64,000 bases of DNA from Mycolicibacterium sp. TUM20985. GTDB taxonomy: Bacteria > Actinomycetota > Actinomycetes > Mycobacteriales > Mycobacteriaceae. Shown here piece after piece: positions 57,245-64,000 of the stretch. The DNA is taken from positions 2,666,001 through 2,730,000 of the forward strand of contig NZ_AP027291.1 of the NCBI RefSeq assembly GCF_030295745.1. The letters are read 5' to 3'. The position numbers were made by a program, and so were the translations under genes. The notes under the pieces were generated by a model. The model was not told where the DNA came from. It did not search any database and worked only from the letters and a program-made list of their open reading frames with translations. Position 1 is the first letter of the stretch. Each line of letters begins with the position of its first letter.

Positions 57245-58174
57245 GTGACGATCCGACTCGGACTACAGATTCCCAACTTCTCCTACGGCACCGGGGTCGA
57301 GGCACTCTTCCCCACCGTCATCGCCCAGGCGCAGGAAGCCGAAGCCGCCGGGTATGACTCCGTCTTCGTGATGGATCACTTCTACCAGCTACCCGGGCTC
57401 GGTACCCCCGACCAGCCGATGCTCGAGGCCTACACCGCACTCGGCGCGCTCGCGGCGGTCACCGACAGCGTCCAACTCGGCACGCTCGTCACGGGTAACA
57501 CCTACCGCAACCCCACGTTGCTCGCCAAGGCCATCACCACCCTGGACGTGATCAGTCAGGGCCGGGCGATCCTGGGCATCGGGACGGGCTGGTACGAGTT
57601 GGAGCACGATTCGCTGGGTTATGACTTCGGCACGTTCACCGACCGGTTCAACCGGCTCCATGAGTCGCTGGAGATCATCTTGCCGATGCTCGCCGGTGAG
57701 CGGCCGACGTTCTCCGGGAAGTACTACCGCACCCAGGAGGCGATGGCCGAACCGCGCTTCCGCGACCACATTCCGCTGATGATCGGCGGCAGCGGCGAGA
57801 AGAAGACGATTCCGTTGGCCGCCAAGCACTTCGACCACCTCAACATCATCGCCGGCTTCGACGAGTTGCCCCGCAAGCTTGCGGTGCTCAAGGAGAACTG
57901 CGAGAAGATCGACCGCGATCCCGCCACTCTCGAGACCAGCATGCTGGTGGTCGCGATCGTTGGCGAAGGCATCACCGCCGACTTCATTCCCGAGGACTTC
58001 CGGCAGCAGGCGGTGTTCGGTAGCCCCGAACAGGTGGCCGATCAGATCAAGACGAAGGTCCTCGATGCAGGGGTGGACGGTGTCATCCTCAGCCCCGTCA
58101 CGAGCCTCGACGGGTATCACCCCGGGCCGGTCACGGAGGTCGCCGAGAAGCTGAAGCCCCTGCTGGCGGGGTAA
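57245..58174 (+). CDS. Luciferase-like, probably F420-dependent oxidoreductase
   Basis: A 309-residue TIM-barrel protein of the bacterial-luciferase superfamily: GLQIPNFSYGTG, AEAAGYDSVFVMDHFYQLPG, VQLGTLVTGNTYRNPTLLAK, AILGIGTGWYELEHDSLGYD and PLMIGGSGEKKTIPLAAKH. In mycobacteria such enzymes mostly use coenzyme F420. The substrate is unknown. It is the Rv1855c counterpart. GTG start at 57245, 75 bases after the SDR-like gene. Confidence 0.85.
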   Translation: MTIRLGLQIPNFSYGTGVEALFPTVIAQAQEAEAAGYDSVFVMDHFYQLPGLGTPDQPMLEAYTALGALAAVTDSVQLGTLVTGNTYRNPTLLAKAITTLDVISQGRAILGIGTGWYELEHDSLGYDFGTFTDRFNRLHESLEIILPMLAGERPTFSGKYYRTQEAMAEPRFRDHIPLMIGGSGEKKTIPLAAKHFDHLNIIAGFDELPRKLAVLKENCEKIDRDPATLETSMLVVAIVGEGITADFIPEDFRQQAVFGSPEQVADQIKTKVLDAGVDGVILSPVTSLDGYHPGPVTEVAEKLKPLLAG

Positions 58175-58182
58175 ACATTTGG

Positions 58183-58206
58183 GTGCGGTGGGTTATCTCA
58201 CCGCGC
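58183..58206 (+). terminator. Possible hairpin between the oxidoreductase gene and ndh
   Basis: GTGCGGTG (58183-58190) pairs with CACCGCGC (58199-58206), including one G-T pair, around an 8-base loop. It begins nine bases after the oxidoreductase stop. There is no T tract, so function is uncertain. Confidence 0.4.
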
Positions 58207-58211
58207 TCCGG

Positions 58212-58238
58212 GGAACGCGTCCGACTAACCTATCGGTT
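58212..58238 (+). promoter_or_regulatory. Weak candidate stress-sigma promoter of ndh
   Basis: GGAAC (58212-58216) and GTT (58236-58238) are 19 bases apart, in front of ndh (ATG 58273). The pattern resembles SigE/SigH promoters, but the motif is short and may be a chance match. Confidence 0.25.
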
Positions 58239-58272
58239 GTACTGAGTAGGTTTTCGCACGCGAGGAGCAGCA

Positions 58273-59658
58273 ATGAGCCACCCCGGAGCTACGGCATCGG
58301 ATCGGCATAAGGTCGTCATCATCGGTTCCGGGTTCGGTGGGTTGAACTCCGCTCAGAAGCTGAAGCGCACCGATGTGGACATCAAGCTGATCGCCCGCAC
58401 GACCCACCACCTCTTCCAGCCCTTGCTGTATCAGGTGGCGACCGGCATCATCTCGGAGGGCGAGATCGCCCCACCCACGCGACTCATCCTGAAGAAGCAG
58501 GAGAACGCCCAAGTGTTGCTGGGCGATGTCACGCACATCGACTTGGCGCGCAAGACGGTGACCTCGGAACTGCTCGGGCACGACTACACGACGCCGTACG
58601 ACAGCCTGATCATCGCCGCGGGCGCGGGCCAGTCCTACTTCGGCAATGATCACTTCGCCGAGTTCGCCCCCGGCATGAAGTCGATCGACGACGCGCTCGA
58701 ACTGCGGGGTCGCATCCTCGGCGCCTTCGAGCAGGCGGAACGGTCCAGCGACCCGGTGCGGCGCAAGAAGCTCCTGACCTTCGTCGTCGTGGGGGCGGGC
58801 CCGACGGGTGTCGAGATGGCCGGCCAGATCCAGGAGTTGGCCGACCAGACGCTCAAGGGCAGCTTCCGGCACATCGACCCGACCGAGGCGCATGTCATCC
58901 TCCTCGACGCCGCACCCGCCGTGCTGCCGCCGATGGGCGAGAAGCTGGGTCGCAAGGCCCAGCAGCGGCTCGAGAAGATGGGCGTCGAAATCCAGCTGAA
59001 CGCCATGGTGACCGACGTCGACCGCAACGGGATCACGGTCAAGGACGCCGACGGCACGAGCCGGCGCATCGAGTCGGCGTGCAAGGTGTGGTCCGCCGGT
59101 GTGGCGGCGAGCCCGCTCGGTCGCGACCTCGCCGAGCAGTCCGACACCGAGATCGACCGGGCCGGCCGCGTGAAGGTTCTGCCCGACCTCTCGATCCCCG
59201 GTCATCCCAACGTCTTCGTCATCGGTGACATGGCCTCCGTCGAAGGCGTTCCCGGCATGGCGCAGGGTGCCATCCAGGGCGCCAAGTACGTCTCGAAGAT
59301 CATCAACAACGAGGCCAAGGCCCGCGAGCACGGCACCGTCCCGAAGCCGCGCGAGCCGTTCAGTTACTTCGACAAGGGCTCCATGGCCACCGTCTCGAAG
59401 TACAACGCGGTCGCGCAGGTCGGCAAGTTCGAGTTCAGCGGTTTCATCGCGTGGTTGGCGTGGCTGGGACTGCACCTGATCTACCTCGTCGGCTTCAAGA
59501 CGAAGGTGGCCACCCTGATGTCATGGGCGGTGACGTTCCTCAGCAAGGAGCGCGGGCAGCTGACCATCACCGAGCAGCAGGCGTATGCGCGAACGCGGAT
59601 CGAGCAACTCGAGGACCTCGCGGCCTCGGCGCGGGAGACGGAGCGGGCGGCGAGCTAG
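58273..59658 (+). CDS. ndh: Type II NADH dehydrogenase
   Basis: A 461-residue membrane-associated flavoprotein that passes electrons from NADH to menaquinone without pumping protons. The FAD-binding loop is VVIIGSGFGGLNSAQKL and the NADH-binding loop VVVGAGPTGVEMAGQIQEL. The quinone-site AQGAIQGAKYVSK and the C-terminal amphipathic segment GFIAWLAWLGLHLIYLVGF match mycobacterial Ndh (Rv1854c). GAGGAG precedes the ATG. The stop TAG shares the CTAG with the convergent ureD stop. Confidence 0.95.
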   Translation: MSHPGATASDRHKVVIIGSGFGGLNSAQKLKRTDVDIKLIARTTHHLFQPLLYQVATGIISEGEIAPPTRLILKKQENAQVLLGDVTHIDLARKTVTSELLGHDYTTPYDSLIIAAGAGQSYFGNDHFAEFAPGMKSIDDALELRGRILGAFEQAERSSDPVRRKKLLTFVVVGAGPTGVEMAGQIQELADQTLKGSFRHIDPTEAHVILLDAAPAVLPPMGEKLGRKAQQRLEKMGVEIQLNAMVTDVDRNGITVKDADGTSRRIESACKVWSAGVAASPLGRDLAEQSDTEIDRAGRVKVLPDLSIPGHPNVFVIGDMASVEGVPGMAQGAIQGAKYVSKIINNEAKAREHGTVPKPREPFSYFDKGSMATVSKYNAVAQVGKFEFSGFIAWLAWLGLHLIYLVGFKTKVATLMSWAVTFLSKERGQLTITEQQAYARTRIEQLEDLAASARETERAAS

Positions 59659-60281
59659 AGCCGTTCGCCCTGCCAGGTGGCCAGGCAGCCGCCCGGCGCC
59701 AGCTGGAGCACCGTGCCCTGGGCATCGAATGTGGTTGCAGGCCAGCGTAGTTCGCTGATGCACGCCAGCGGGGTGCCAAGCTCGTCATCGGTGACCGACC
59801 CGACGCCCAACTCGACGCGGTGACGCAGCAGCGGGGTGCCGTCGACGTCAGCGTGCACGGCACCCGACCAGAAGCCGTGGCGCTCCCCCGTTCTGCCGAC
59901 CTGAACGCGTTCGCGCACTCGCACGCTGCCCCCGTCGCCAACCCGCAGCCGGGTGGACGTGGCGTGTCTGGCGCGTCCGGCGACGATCGTCGGTTGCGGA
60001 TCGAGGTCGAGCTGTCCCTGCACCTCGAGATCCCAATCGGCTCGAGATTCCATGGTGACGGTTCCCGGCATGGCCATCGTCGCGGCGGCGCTGCGCAATC
60101 GGAGCTGGGCCCCCTCCTCCACGACCACCCGCACCCGGATGGTGTCCCCGCCCAGCGGCGTCGCCGCGGCCGAGACCAGATGCACCGTGTGGGTATCGGT
60201 GCGGCGGGCCGCCACCCCGCCTGCGCACTCGATGCGCGGTCCGCGGCCGGGCGAGGCGACGATCAGAACGTCGGACAGCAC
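59655..60281 (-). CDS. ureD: Urease accessory protein UreD
   Basis: A 208-residue UreD/UreH protein: TVHLVSAAATPLGGDTIRVR, SAAATMAMPG, DLEVQGQLDLDPQPT and RERVQVGRTGERHG. It forms the UreDFG complex that delivers nickel to the apo-enzyme. It is shorter than many UreD proteins, as in M. tuberculosis. GTG start at 60281, two bases after ureG. It is the last gene of the urease operon and shares a CTAG stop site with ndh. Confidence 0.88.
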   Translation of the reverse strand: MLSDVLIVASPGRGPRIECAGGVAARRTDTHTVHLVSAAATPLGGDTIRVRVVVEEGAQLRLRSAAATMAMPGTVTMESRADWDLEVQGQLDLDPQPTIVAGRARHATSTRLRVGDGGSVRVRERVQVGRTGERHGFWSGAVHADVDGTPLLRHRVELGVGSVTDDELGTPLACISELRWPATTFDAQGTVLQLAPGGCLATWQGERL

Positions 60282-60283
60282 CC

Positions 60284-60958
60284 TTACACCGGAACGCGGA
60301 GCTGTTGGTGGACCCAGTCCAGGACGAGGGACGCGGCAGGATCCTCGGTGAGCGAGATCAGCACGAACGGGCGGTCATCGCGGACCATCGCGGCATCGCG
60401 GCGCATCACGTCGAGGTCGGCGCCGACCATCGGGGCGAGGTCGGTCTTGTTGATCACCAACAGATCCGAGAACGTCACACCGGGTCCACCCTTGCGCGGC
60501 ACCTTGTCGCCGCCTGCCACGTCGATGACGAAGATCTGCGTGTCGATCAGGCCCGAGGAGAAGGTCGCGGTCAGGTTGTCACCACCGGACTCGACGAGGA
60601 TCAGATCCAGTTTGGGGTTGCCGGCGATCAGGTCGTCGATCGCGTCGAGGTTGGCGGTGATGTCGTCGCGGATGGCGGTATGCGGACATCCACCGGTCTG
60701 CACGGCGGCGATGCGCTCGTCGGGCAGCACGGCGTGGCGGCGTAGGAAGTCCGCGTCCTCGGTGGTGTAGATGTCGTTGGTCAGGACCGCGAGGGACAGC
60801 TCGTCGCGTAGTTGCCTACACAGGGCGGCCACCAGGGCGGTCTTGCCGGAGCCCACCGGGCCACCGATGCCGATGCGCAGCGGCTCCCCCGGCTGGCGGG
60901 CCCGGCGCGGACGTTGGAGGTGATCGTGGGGATCACCGTCGAGCAAATGTGGTGGCAT
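60284..60958 (-). CDS. ureG: Urease accessory GTPase UreG
   Basis: A 224-residue SIMIBI GTPase: P-loop [15 protein letters not shown] (about 32), [15 protein letters not shown] with the nickel-binding CPH motif, [15 protein letters not shown] and the NKTD guanine-specificity motif ([11 protein letters not shown]). It drives nickel insertion with UreD and UreF. It has a His-containing N-terminal stretch ([13 protein letters not shown]), which may help nickel binding. It lies 10 bases after ureF; no ureE is present. Confidence 0.95.
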   Translation of the reverse strand: MPPHLLDGDPHDHLQRPRRARQPGEPLRIGIGGPVGSGKTALVAALCRQLRDELSLAVLTNDIYTTEDADFLRRHAVLPDERIAAVQTGGCPHTAIRDDITANLDAIDDLIAGNPKLDLILVESGGDNLTATFSSGLIDTQIFVIDVAGGDKVPRKGGPGVTFSDLLVINKTDLAPMVGADLDVMRRDAAMVRDDRPFVLISLTEDPAASLVLDWVHQQLRVPV

Positions 60959-60968
60959 GGTGCACCTT

Positions 60969-61604
60969 TCAGGAGACGAACAAGGGTCGGTCGCGCTCGA
61001 CGTGCTTTTGGGCGAGTGCGTCCAGCAGGGGGTCGGACAGGTCGGCGAGCTCCTTGGCGGCCTCGGCGGCGGTCTGATCGCACAGGTCGGACAACTCGAA
61101 GGTCAGCGCCGCGACGTCACCGGGGTCGAGCGCCAGCAGGCGTTGCGCGGCGGTGGCCGACCCCGTCATCGTCGTGTAGACCACCGAGAGAGCCGTCTGT
61201 TCCGGGAGCAGGCCGCTGGCCGCGCCCGCCGCGCCCGCCGCGACCCCGAAGTGAGGTTTGACGCCCACACGCTCCCAGTCGTCGTCCGGCCACACCTTGC
61301 GGGCCAGCCGAACGAGGCCCCGGCCCTGCGCCCGTGACGCACTGCGGGCGGCGGGAGCCGGTGTGCGGGCGTCGGTCTCGAGGTCGGCCTCACCGAGGGT
61401 CACGGTGCCCGCGTGTACGGCAGCGGCAATCGACGCCGTGACCAGCCCGGTGGTGCGGATGCGGCGCCGCAGATACGCCCGCAACGTCGGCAGGTCACCC
61501 ATCAGCCCACTGGTCACGGCCTCCTCGACACCGCCGGAGTGGACGTGCCCGCCGGTCGGCAACCGGGAGTCGGCCAGGATCAGCAGCGTGGTCAGATTCG
61601 ACAT
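60969..61604 (-). CDS. ureF: Urease accessory protein UreF
   Basis: A 211-residue all-helical accessory protein: [20 protein letters not shown] at the start, [20 protein letters not shown], and [20 protein letters not shown] near the end. It acts as the link between UreG and UreD. ATG at 61604 is one base after the ureC stop codon, giving tight coupling. Confidence 0.9.
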   Translation of the reverse strand: MSNLTTLLILADSRLPTGGHVHSGGVEEAVTSGLMGDLPTLRAYLRRRIRTTGLVTASIAAAVHAGTVTLGEADLETDARTPAPAARSASRAQGRGLVRLARKVWPDDDWERVGVKPHFGVAAGAAGAASGLLPEQTALSVVYTTMTGSATAAQRLLALDPGDVAALTFELSDLCDQTAAEAAKELADLSDPLLDALAQKHVERDRPLFVS

Positions 61605-61605
61605 C

Positions 61606-63327
61606 TCAGAACAGGAAGTATCTCTGCGCCATCGGTAGTTCGGTGGCGGGTTGCTCGGCCCACACGTCACCGTCGATGGTCACGGTGAAGGTGTCGGGGT
61701 CGACTTCGATGCGCGGCAGGGCGTCGTTGAGCGGCATGTCGGCCTTGCCCACCCTGCGGACGTTGGCGACGGGCACGAGTCGGCGGTTGACGTTCAGCCG
61801 GTCGGCGAGGTGGTCCTCGATGGCCTGGGGTGCGACGAAGTGCACCGACGTCGCTGCAGCGGCCGCGGGCGCCGCACCGAACATGGGCCGTGGCAGGACG
61901 GGCTGCGGTGTCGGGATCGAGGCGTTCGCATCCCCCATCGCGGCCCAGGCGATCATGCCGCCCTTGATGACTGCGTGGGGGCGGACACCGAAGAAGGCCG
62001 GCTCCCAGAGCACCAGATCGGCGAGCTTGCCGACTTCGACCGAGCCGATCTCGTGGTCGATGCCGTGGGCGACCGCCGGACAGATGGTGTACTTCGCGAC
62101 GTAACGGCGCACCCGGTTGTTGTCGGCCGCACCGTCACCCTCCAACGCACCGCGGCGCTTCTTCATCACGTGCGCGGTCTGCCAGGTGCGCAGCACCACC
62201 TCGCCGATGCGACCCATGGCCTGTGCATCGCTACCGATCATCGAGATCGCGCCGATGTCGTGCAGCAGGTCCTCCGCCGCGATCGTCGACGGCCGGATGC
62301 GGCTCTCGGCGAACGCCAGATCCTCTGGGACGCTGGGGTTCAGGTGGTGGCACACCATCAACATGTCGAGATGCTCGTCGAGGGTGTTGACGGTATGCGG
62401 ACGCGTGGGGTTGGTCGAACTGGGCAACACGTTGGGGTGCGACACCACCGTGATGATGTCGGGCGCGTGCCCGCCACCCGCACCCTCGGTGTGATAGGCG
62501 TGAATGGCCCGGCCATTGATGGCCGCCAGCGTGTCCTCGACGAAGCCCGCCTCGTTGAGGGTGTCCGAGTGCAGGTTGACCTGGACTCCGGCCTGGTCGG
62601 CGACCGTGAGGCACGCATCGATCGCGGCGGGGGTGGTCCCCCAGTCTTCGTGCAGCTTGAATCCGGCTGCCCCGGCACGCAATTGCTCCCACATGGCTTC
62701 GGAGCTGACGGTGTTGCCCTTGCCGAGGAGCAGGACGTTGAGCGGCCAGTGGTCGAGCGCTTCGAGCATCCGCGCCAGATGCCACGCACCCGGCGTGACG
62801 GTCGTGGCCTTGCTGCCCTCCGCTGGGCCGGTACCACCGGCGACGATCGTGGTGATGCCCCCGCCGAGCGCCTCCTCCATGATCTGCGGACAGATGAGGT
62901 GCACGTGGCAGTCGATCGCGCCCGCGGTCAGGATGCGGCCGTTACCCGCGATCACCTCCGTGGAGGGGCCCACCACCAGATCGGGATGCACGCCCGACAT
63001 GATGTCCGGGTTGCCGGCCTTGCCGATGGCGGCAATGCGGCCGTCGCGAATACCGACGTCCGCCTTGATGATTCCCCAGTGATCGATGATGACCACGCCG
63101 GTGATGACGGTGTCGGGCGCACCGTCGGCCCTGGTGGCGCGCGACTGGCCCATCGACTCGCGGAGCACCTTGCCGCCGCCGAAGACCGCCTCGTCGCCTG
63201 CCCGCCCCGGACCGCCGCTGCGGTCCTCGGTGATCTCGATGAACAGATCGGTGTCGGCGAGGCGGATGCGATCGCCGGTGGTCGGACCGAACAGTGCGGC
63301 GTAGCGGGAACGCGAGAGCTCGCTCAT
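61606..63327 (-). CDS. ureC: Urease alpha subunit
   Basis: A 573-residue catalytic subunit; it hydrolyses urea to ammonia and carbamate at a two-nickel site. The motifs are complete: [30 protein letters not shown] (nickel His pair), [12 protein letters not shown] with the carbamylated Lys, [33 protein letters not shown], and the flap His in [13 protein letters not shown]. Its start overlaps the ureB stop by four bases. Confidence 0.97.
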   Translation of the reverse strand: MSELSRSRYAALFGPTTGDRIRLADTDLFIEITEDRSGGPGRAGDEAVFGGGKVLRESMGQSRATRADGAPDTVITGVVIIDHWGIIKADVGIRDGRIAAIGKAGNPDIMSGVHPDLVVGPSTEVIAGNGRILTAGAIDCHVHLICPQIMEEALGGGITTIVAGGTGPAEGSKATTVTPGAWHLARMLEALDHWPLNVLLLGKGNTVSSEAMWEQLRAGAAGFKLHEDWGTTPAAIDACLTVADQAGVQVNLHSDTLNEAGFVEDTLAAINGRAIHAYHTEGAGGGHAPDIITVVSHPNVLPSSTNPTRPHTVNTLDEHLDMLMVCHHLNPSVPEDLAFAESRIRPSTIAAEDLLHDIGAISMIGSDAQAMGRIGEVVLRTWQTAHVMKKRRGALEGDGAADNNRVRRYVAKYTICPAVAHGIDHEIGSVEVGKLADLVLWEPAFFGVRPHAVIKGGMIAWAAMGDANASIPTPQPVLPRPMFGAAPAAAAATSVHFVAPQAIEDHLADRLNVNRRLVPVANVRRVGKADMPLNDALPRIEVDPDTFTVTIDGDVWAEQPATELPMAQRYFLF

Positions 63328-63641
63328 GTGTTGCCGTCCAGCTTTCCGGGCGGGGTCAGGGACAGACCGTGGACTTCCCGGCTGCCGCTGAGCGGTACCA
63401 GTGAGACATGTTGTCCGATACCGGGTTCGAAGCGCACGGCCGTTCCGGCGGGAATGTCGAGTCGGTGACCGTGAGCGGCCTCGCGGTCGAACTCCAGCGC
63501 GGCGTTGGCCTGTGGCAGGTGGACGTGGCTGCCGACCTGGACGGGCCGGTCACCGGTATTGACGACGTCCAGCTCGAGCCGATCGACGCCTTCGTTGAGC
63601 GTGATGTCACCCTCGCCGTACAGGAATTCGCCTGGAATCAC
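63324..63641 (-). CDS. ureB: Urease beta subunit
   Basis: A 105-residue structural subunit: [68 protein letters not shown] at 63641 gives the standard start and length. It is separated from ureA by 40 bases and coupled to ureC by a four-base overlap. Confidence 0.93.
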   Translation of the reverse strand: MIPGEFLYGEGDITLNEGVDRLELDVVNTGDRPVQVGSHVHLPQANAALEFDREAAHGHRLDIPAGTAVRFEPGIGQHVSLVPLSGSREVHGLSLTPPGKLDGNT

Positions 63642-63681
63642 TAGTGCCGTCCGTTCTTCGCGCAAGCGCTCATCTCCCACC

Positions 63682-63984
63682 TCACGGGATCGGGTGGTGG
63701 ACGGTGACGAGCTTGGTGCCGTCGGGGAACGTGGCCTCGACCTGGACGTCGTAGAGCATCTCGGGCACACCGTCCATCACGTCGGCGCGGTCGAGCACCT
63801 CGCGCCCGCTGTTCATCAGCTCGGCGACGGTACGGCCGTCACGGGCGCCCTCGAGGAGGTGGTCGGTGATTACCGCGACCGCCTCGGGATGGTTCAGCCG
63901 CAAACCGCGTGCCTGGCGGCGACGGGCGAGTTCGGCCGCATACGAGATGAGCAGGCGGTCCTGCTCGTGCGGTGACAGGCGCAT
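63682..63984 (-). CDS. ureA: Urease gamma subunit
   Basis: A 100-residue structural subunit, complete at the right edge of the window: [72 protein letters not shown], ending VTVHHPIP. It is the first gene of the ureABCFGD operon. Only 16 bases of upstream sequence are visible, so the promoter lies outside the window. Confidence 0.95.
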   Translation of the reverse strand: MRLSPHEQDRLLISYAAELARRRQARGLRLNHPEAVAVITDHLLEGARDGRTVAELMNSGREVLDRADVMDGVPEMLYDVQVEATFPDGTKLVTVHHPIP

Positions 63985-64000
63985 AGATCGCGATCCTGCC

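Noticed and set aside
58212..58238. Firm SigE/SigH promoter call for ndh
   Set aside because: Five plus three matching bases at 19-base spacing are too easily met by chance, and ndh is not a typical target; listed only as a weak site.
61651..63468. Open frame of about 600 codons on the plus strand opposite ureC
   Set aside because: Shadow of ureC, whose motifs are complete; no recognisable domain in the other frame.
59655..63984. A ureE or nickel-transport gene in the urease cluster
   Set aside because: No frame with UreE or NikA/NixA-like features exists between ureA and ureD; the M. tuberculosis cluster also lacks ureE.

Overview
The window is high-GC actinobacterial DNA and almost certainly the chromosome of a rapidly growing mycobacterium (Mycolicibacterium, close to M. 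smegmatis). The evidence is an antigen 85 mycolyltransferase, an Apa-type Ala/Pro-rich secreted antigen, an F420-type luciferase-like oxidoreductase, a mycobacterial type II NADH dehydrogenase, a urease cluster in the order ureABCFGD, GTG and TTG starts, and many ATGA/GTGA/TTGA gene overlaps. The right-hand part (about 36-64 kb) runs in inverted order along the M. tuberculosis Rv1848-Rv1872c neighbourhood as I remember it: ureABCFGD, ndh, luciferase-like oxidoreductase, SDR, modABC, apa, small membrane protein, CPBP protein, fused CoA transferase, thiolase-like protein and lldD2. Blocks of sugar-metabolism genes have been added.

Layout. 0-8 kb: tail of a membrane protein, a TPR protein, a deaminase/GH13 pair, DUF1810, fbpC-like antigen 85 with a strong terminator, a GNAT-AAA+ fusion protein, and a small secreted peptide. 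8-22 kb: an OmpR-type two-component system facing a SulP transporter fused to beta-carbonic anhydrase; an SDR; Lon protease, absent from M. tuberculosis, with a possible SigE/SigH promoter and a 24-bp-stem terminator; TfoX-like and HhH-GPD proteins; and a coupled module of a winged-helix protein plus a 1052-residue double ATPase (AAA plus HerA-like), followed by an SDR without its catalytic Lys. This module is the best candidate for an undescribed system.

22-35 kb: a polyol-utilisation locus. Ten minus-strand genes encode a SIS isomerase, an FGGY kinase, an RPE-like epimerase, a sorbitol/xylitol-type dehydrogenase, an SDR, a second zinc dehydrogenase, an RbsA-like ATPase, an RbsC-like permease and two tandem binding proteins. 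They end at a hairpin. A divergent SorC-type regulator and a GolD/DthD-type dehydrogenase lie across a promoter region with a perfect palindrome.

35-42 kb: a complete L-rhamnose operon (rhaI, fused rhaEW, rhaB, lldD, LacI regulator) behind a LacI-type palindrome. It predicts L-rhamnose to rhamnulose to rhamnulose-1-P to DHAP plus L-lactaldehyde to L-lactate to pyruvate. 42-50 kb: a thiolase-like protein, an aldehyde dehydrogenase, a double-length CoA transferase and phosphoketolase Xfp, which could receive xylulose-5-P from the polyol locus.

50-64 kb: a CPBP protein, a CGNR regulator with a shared promoter/operator, a GlsB-type membrane protein, Apa, the molybdate transporter ModABC, an SDR-like protein, an F420-type oxidoreductase, Ndh, and the urease operon, complete at the window edge. 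I saw no tRNA, rRNA, CRISPR array, insertion sequence or prophage.
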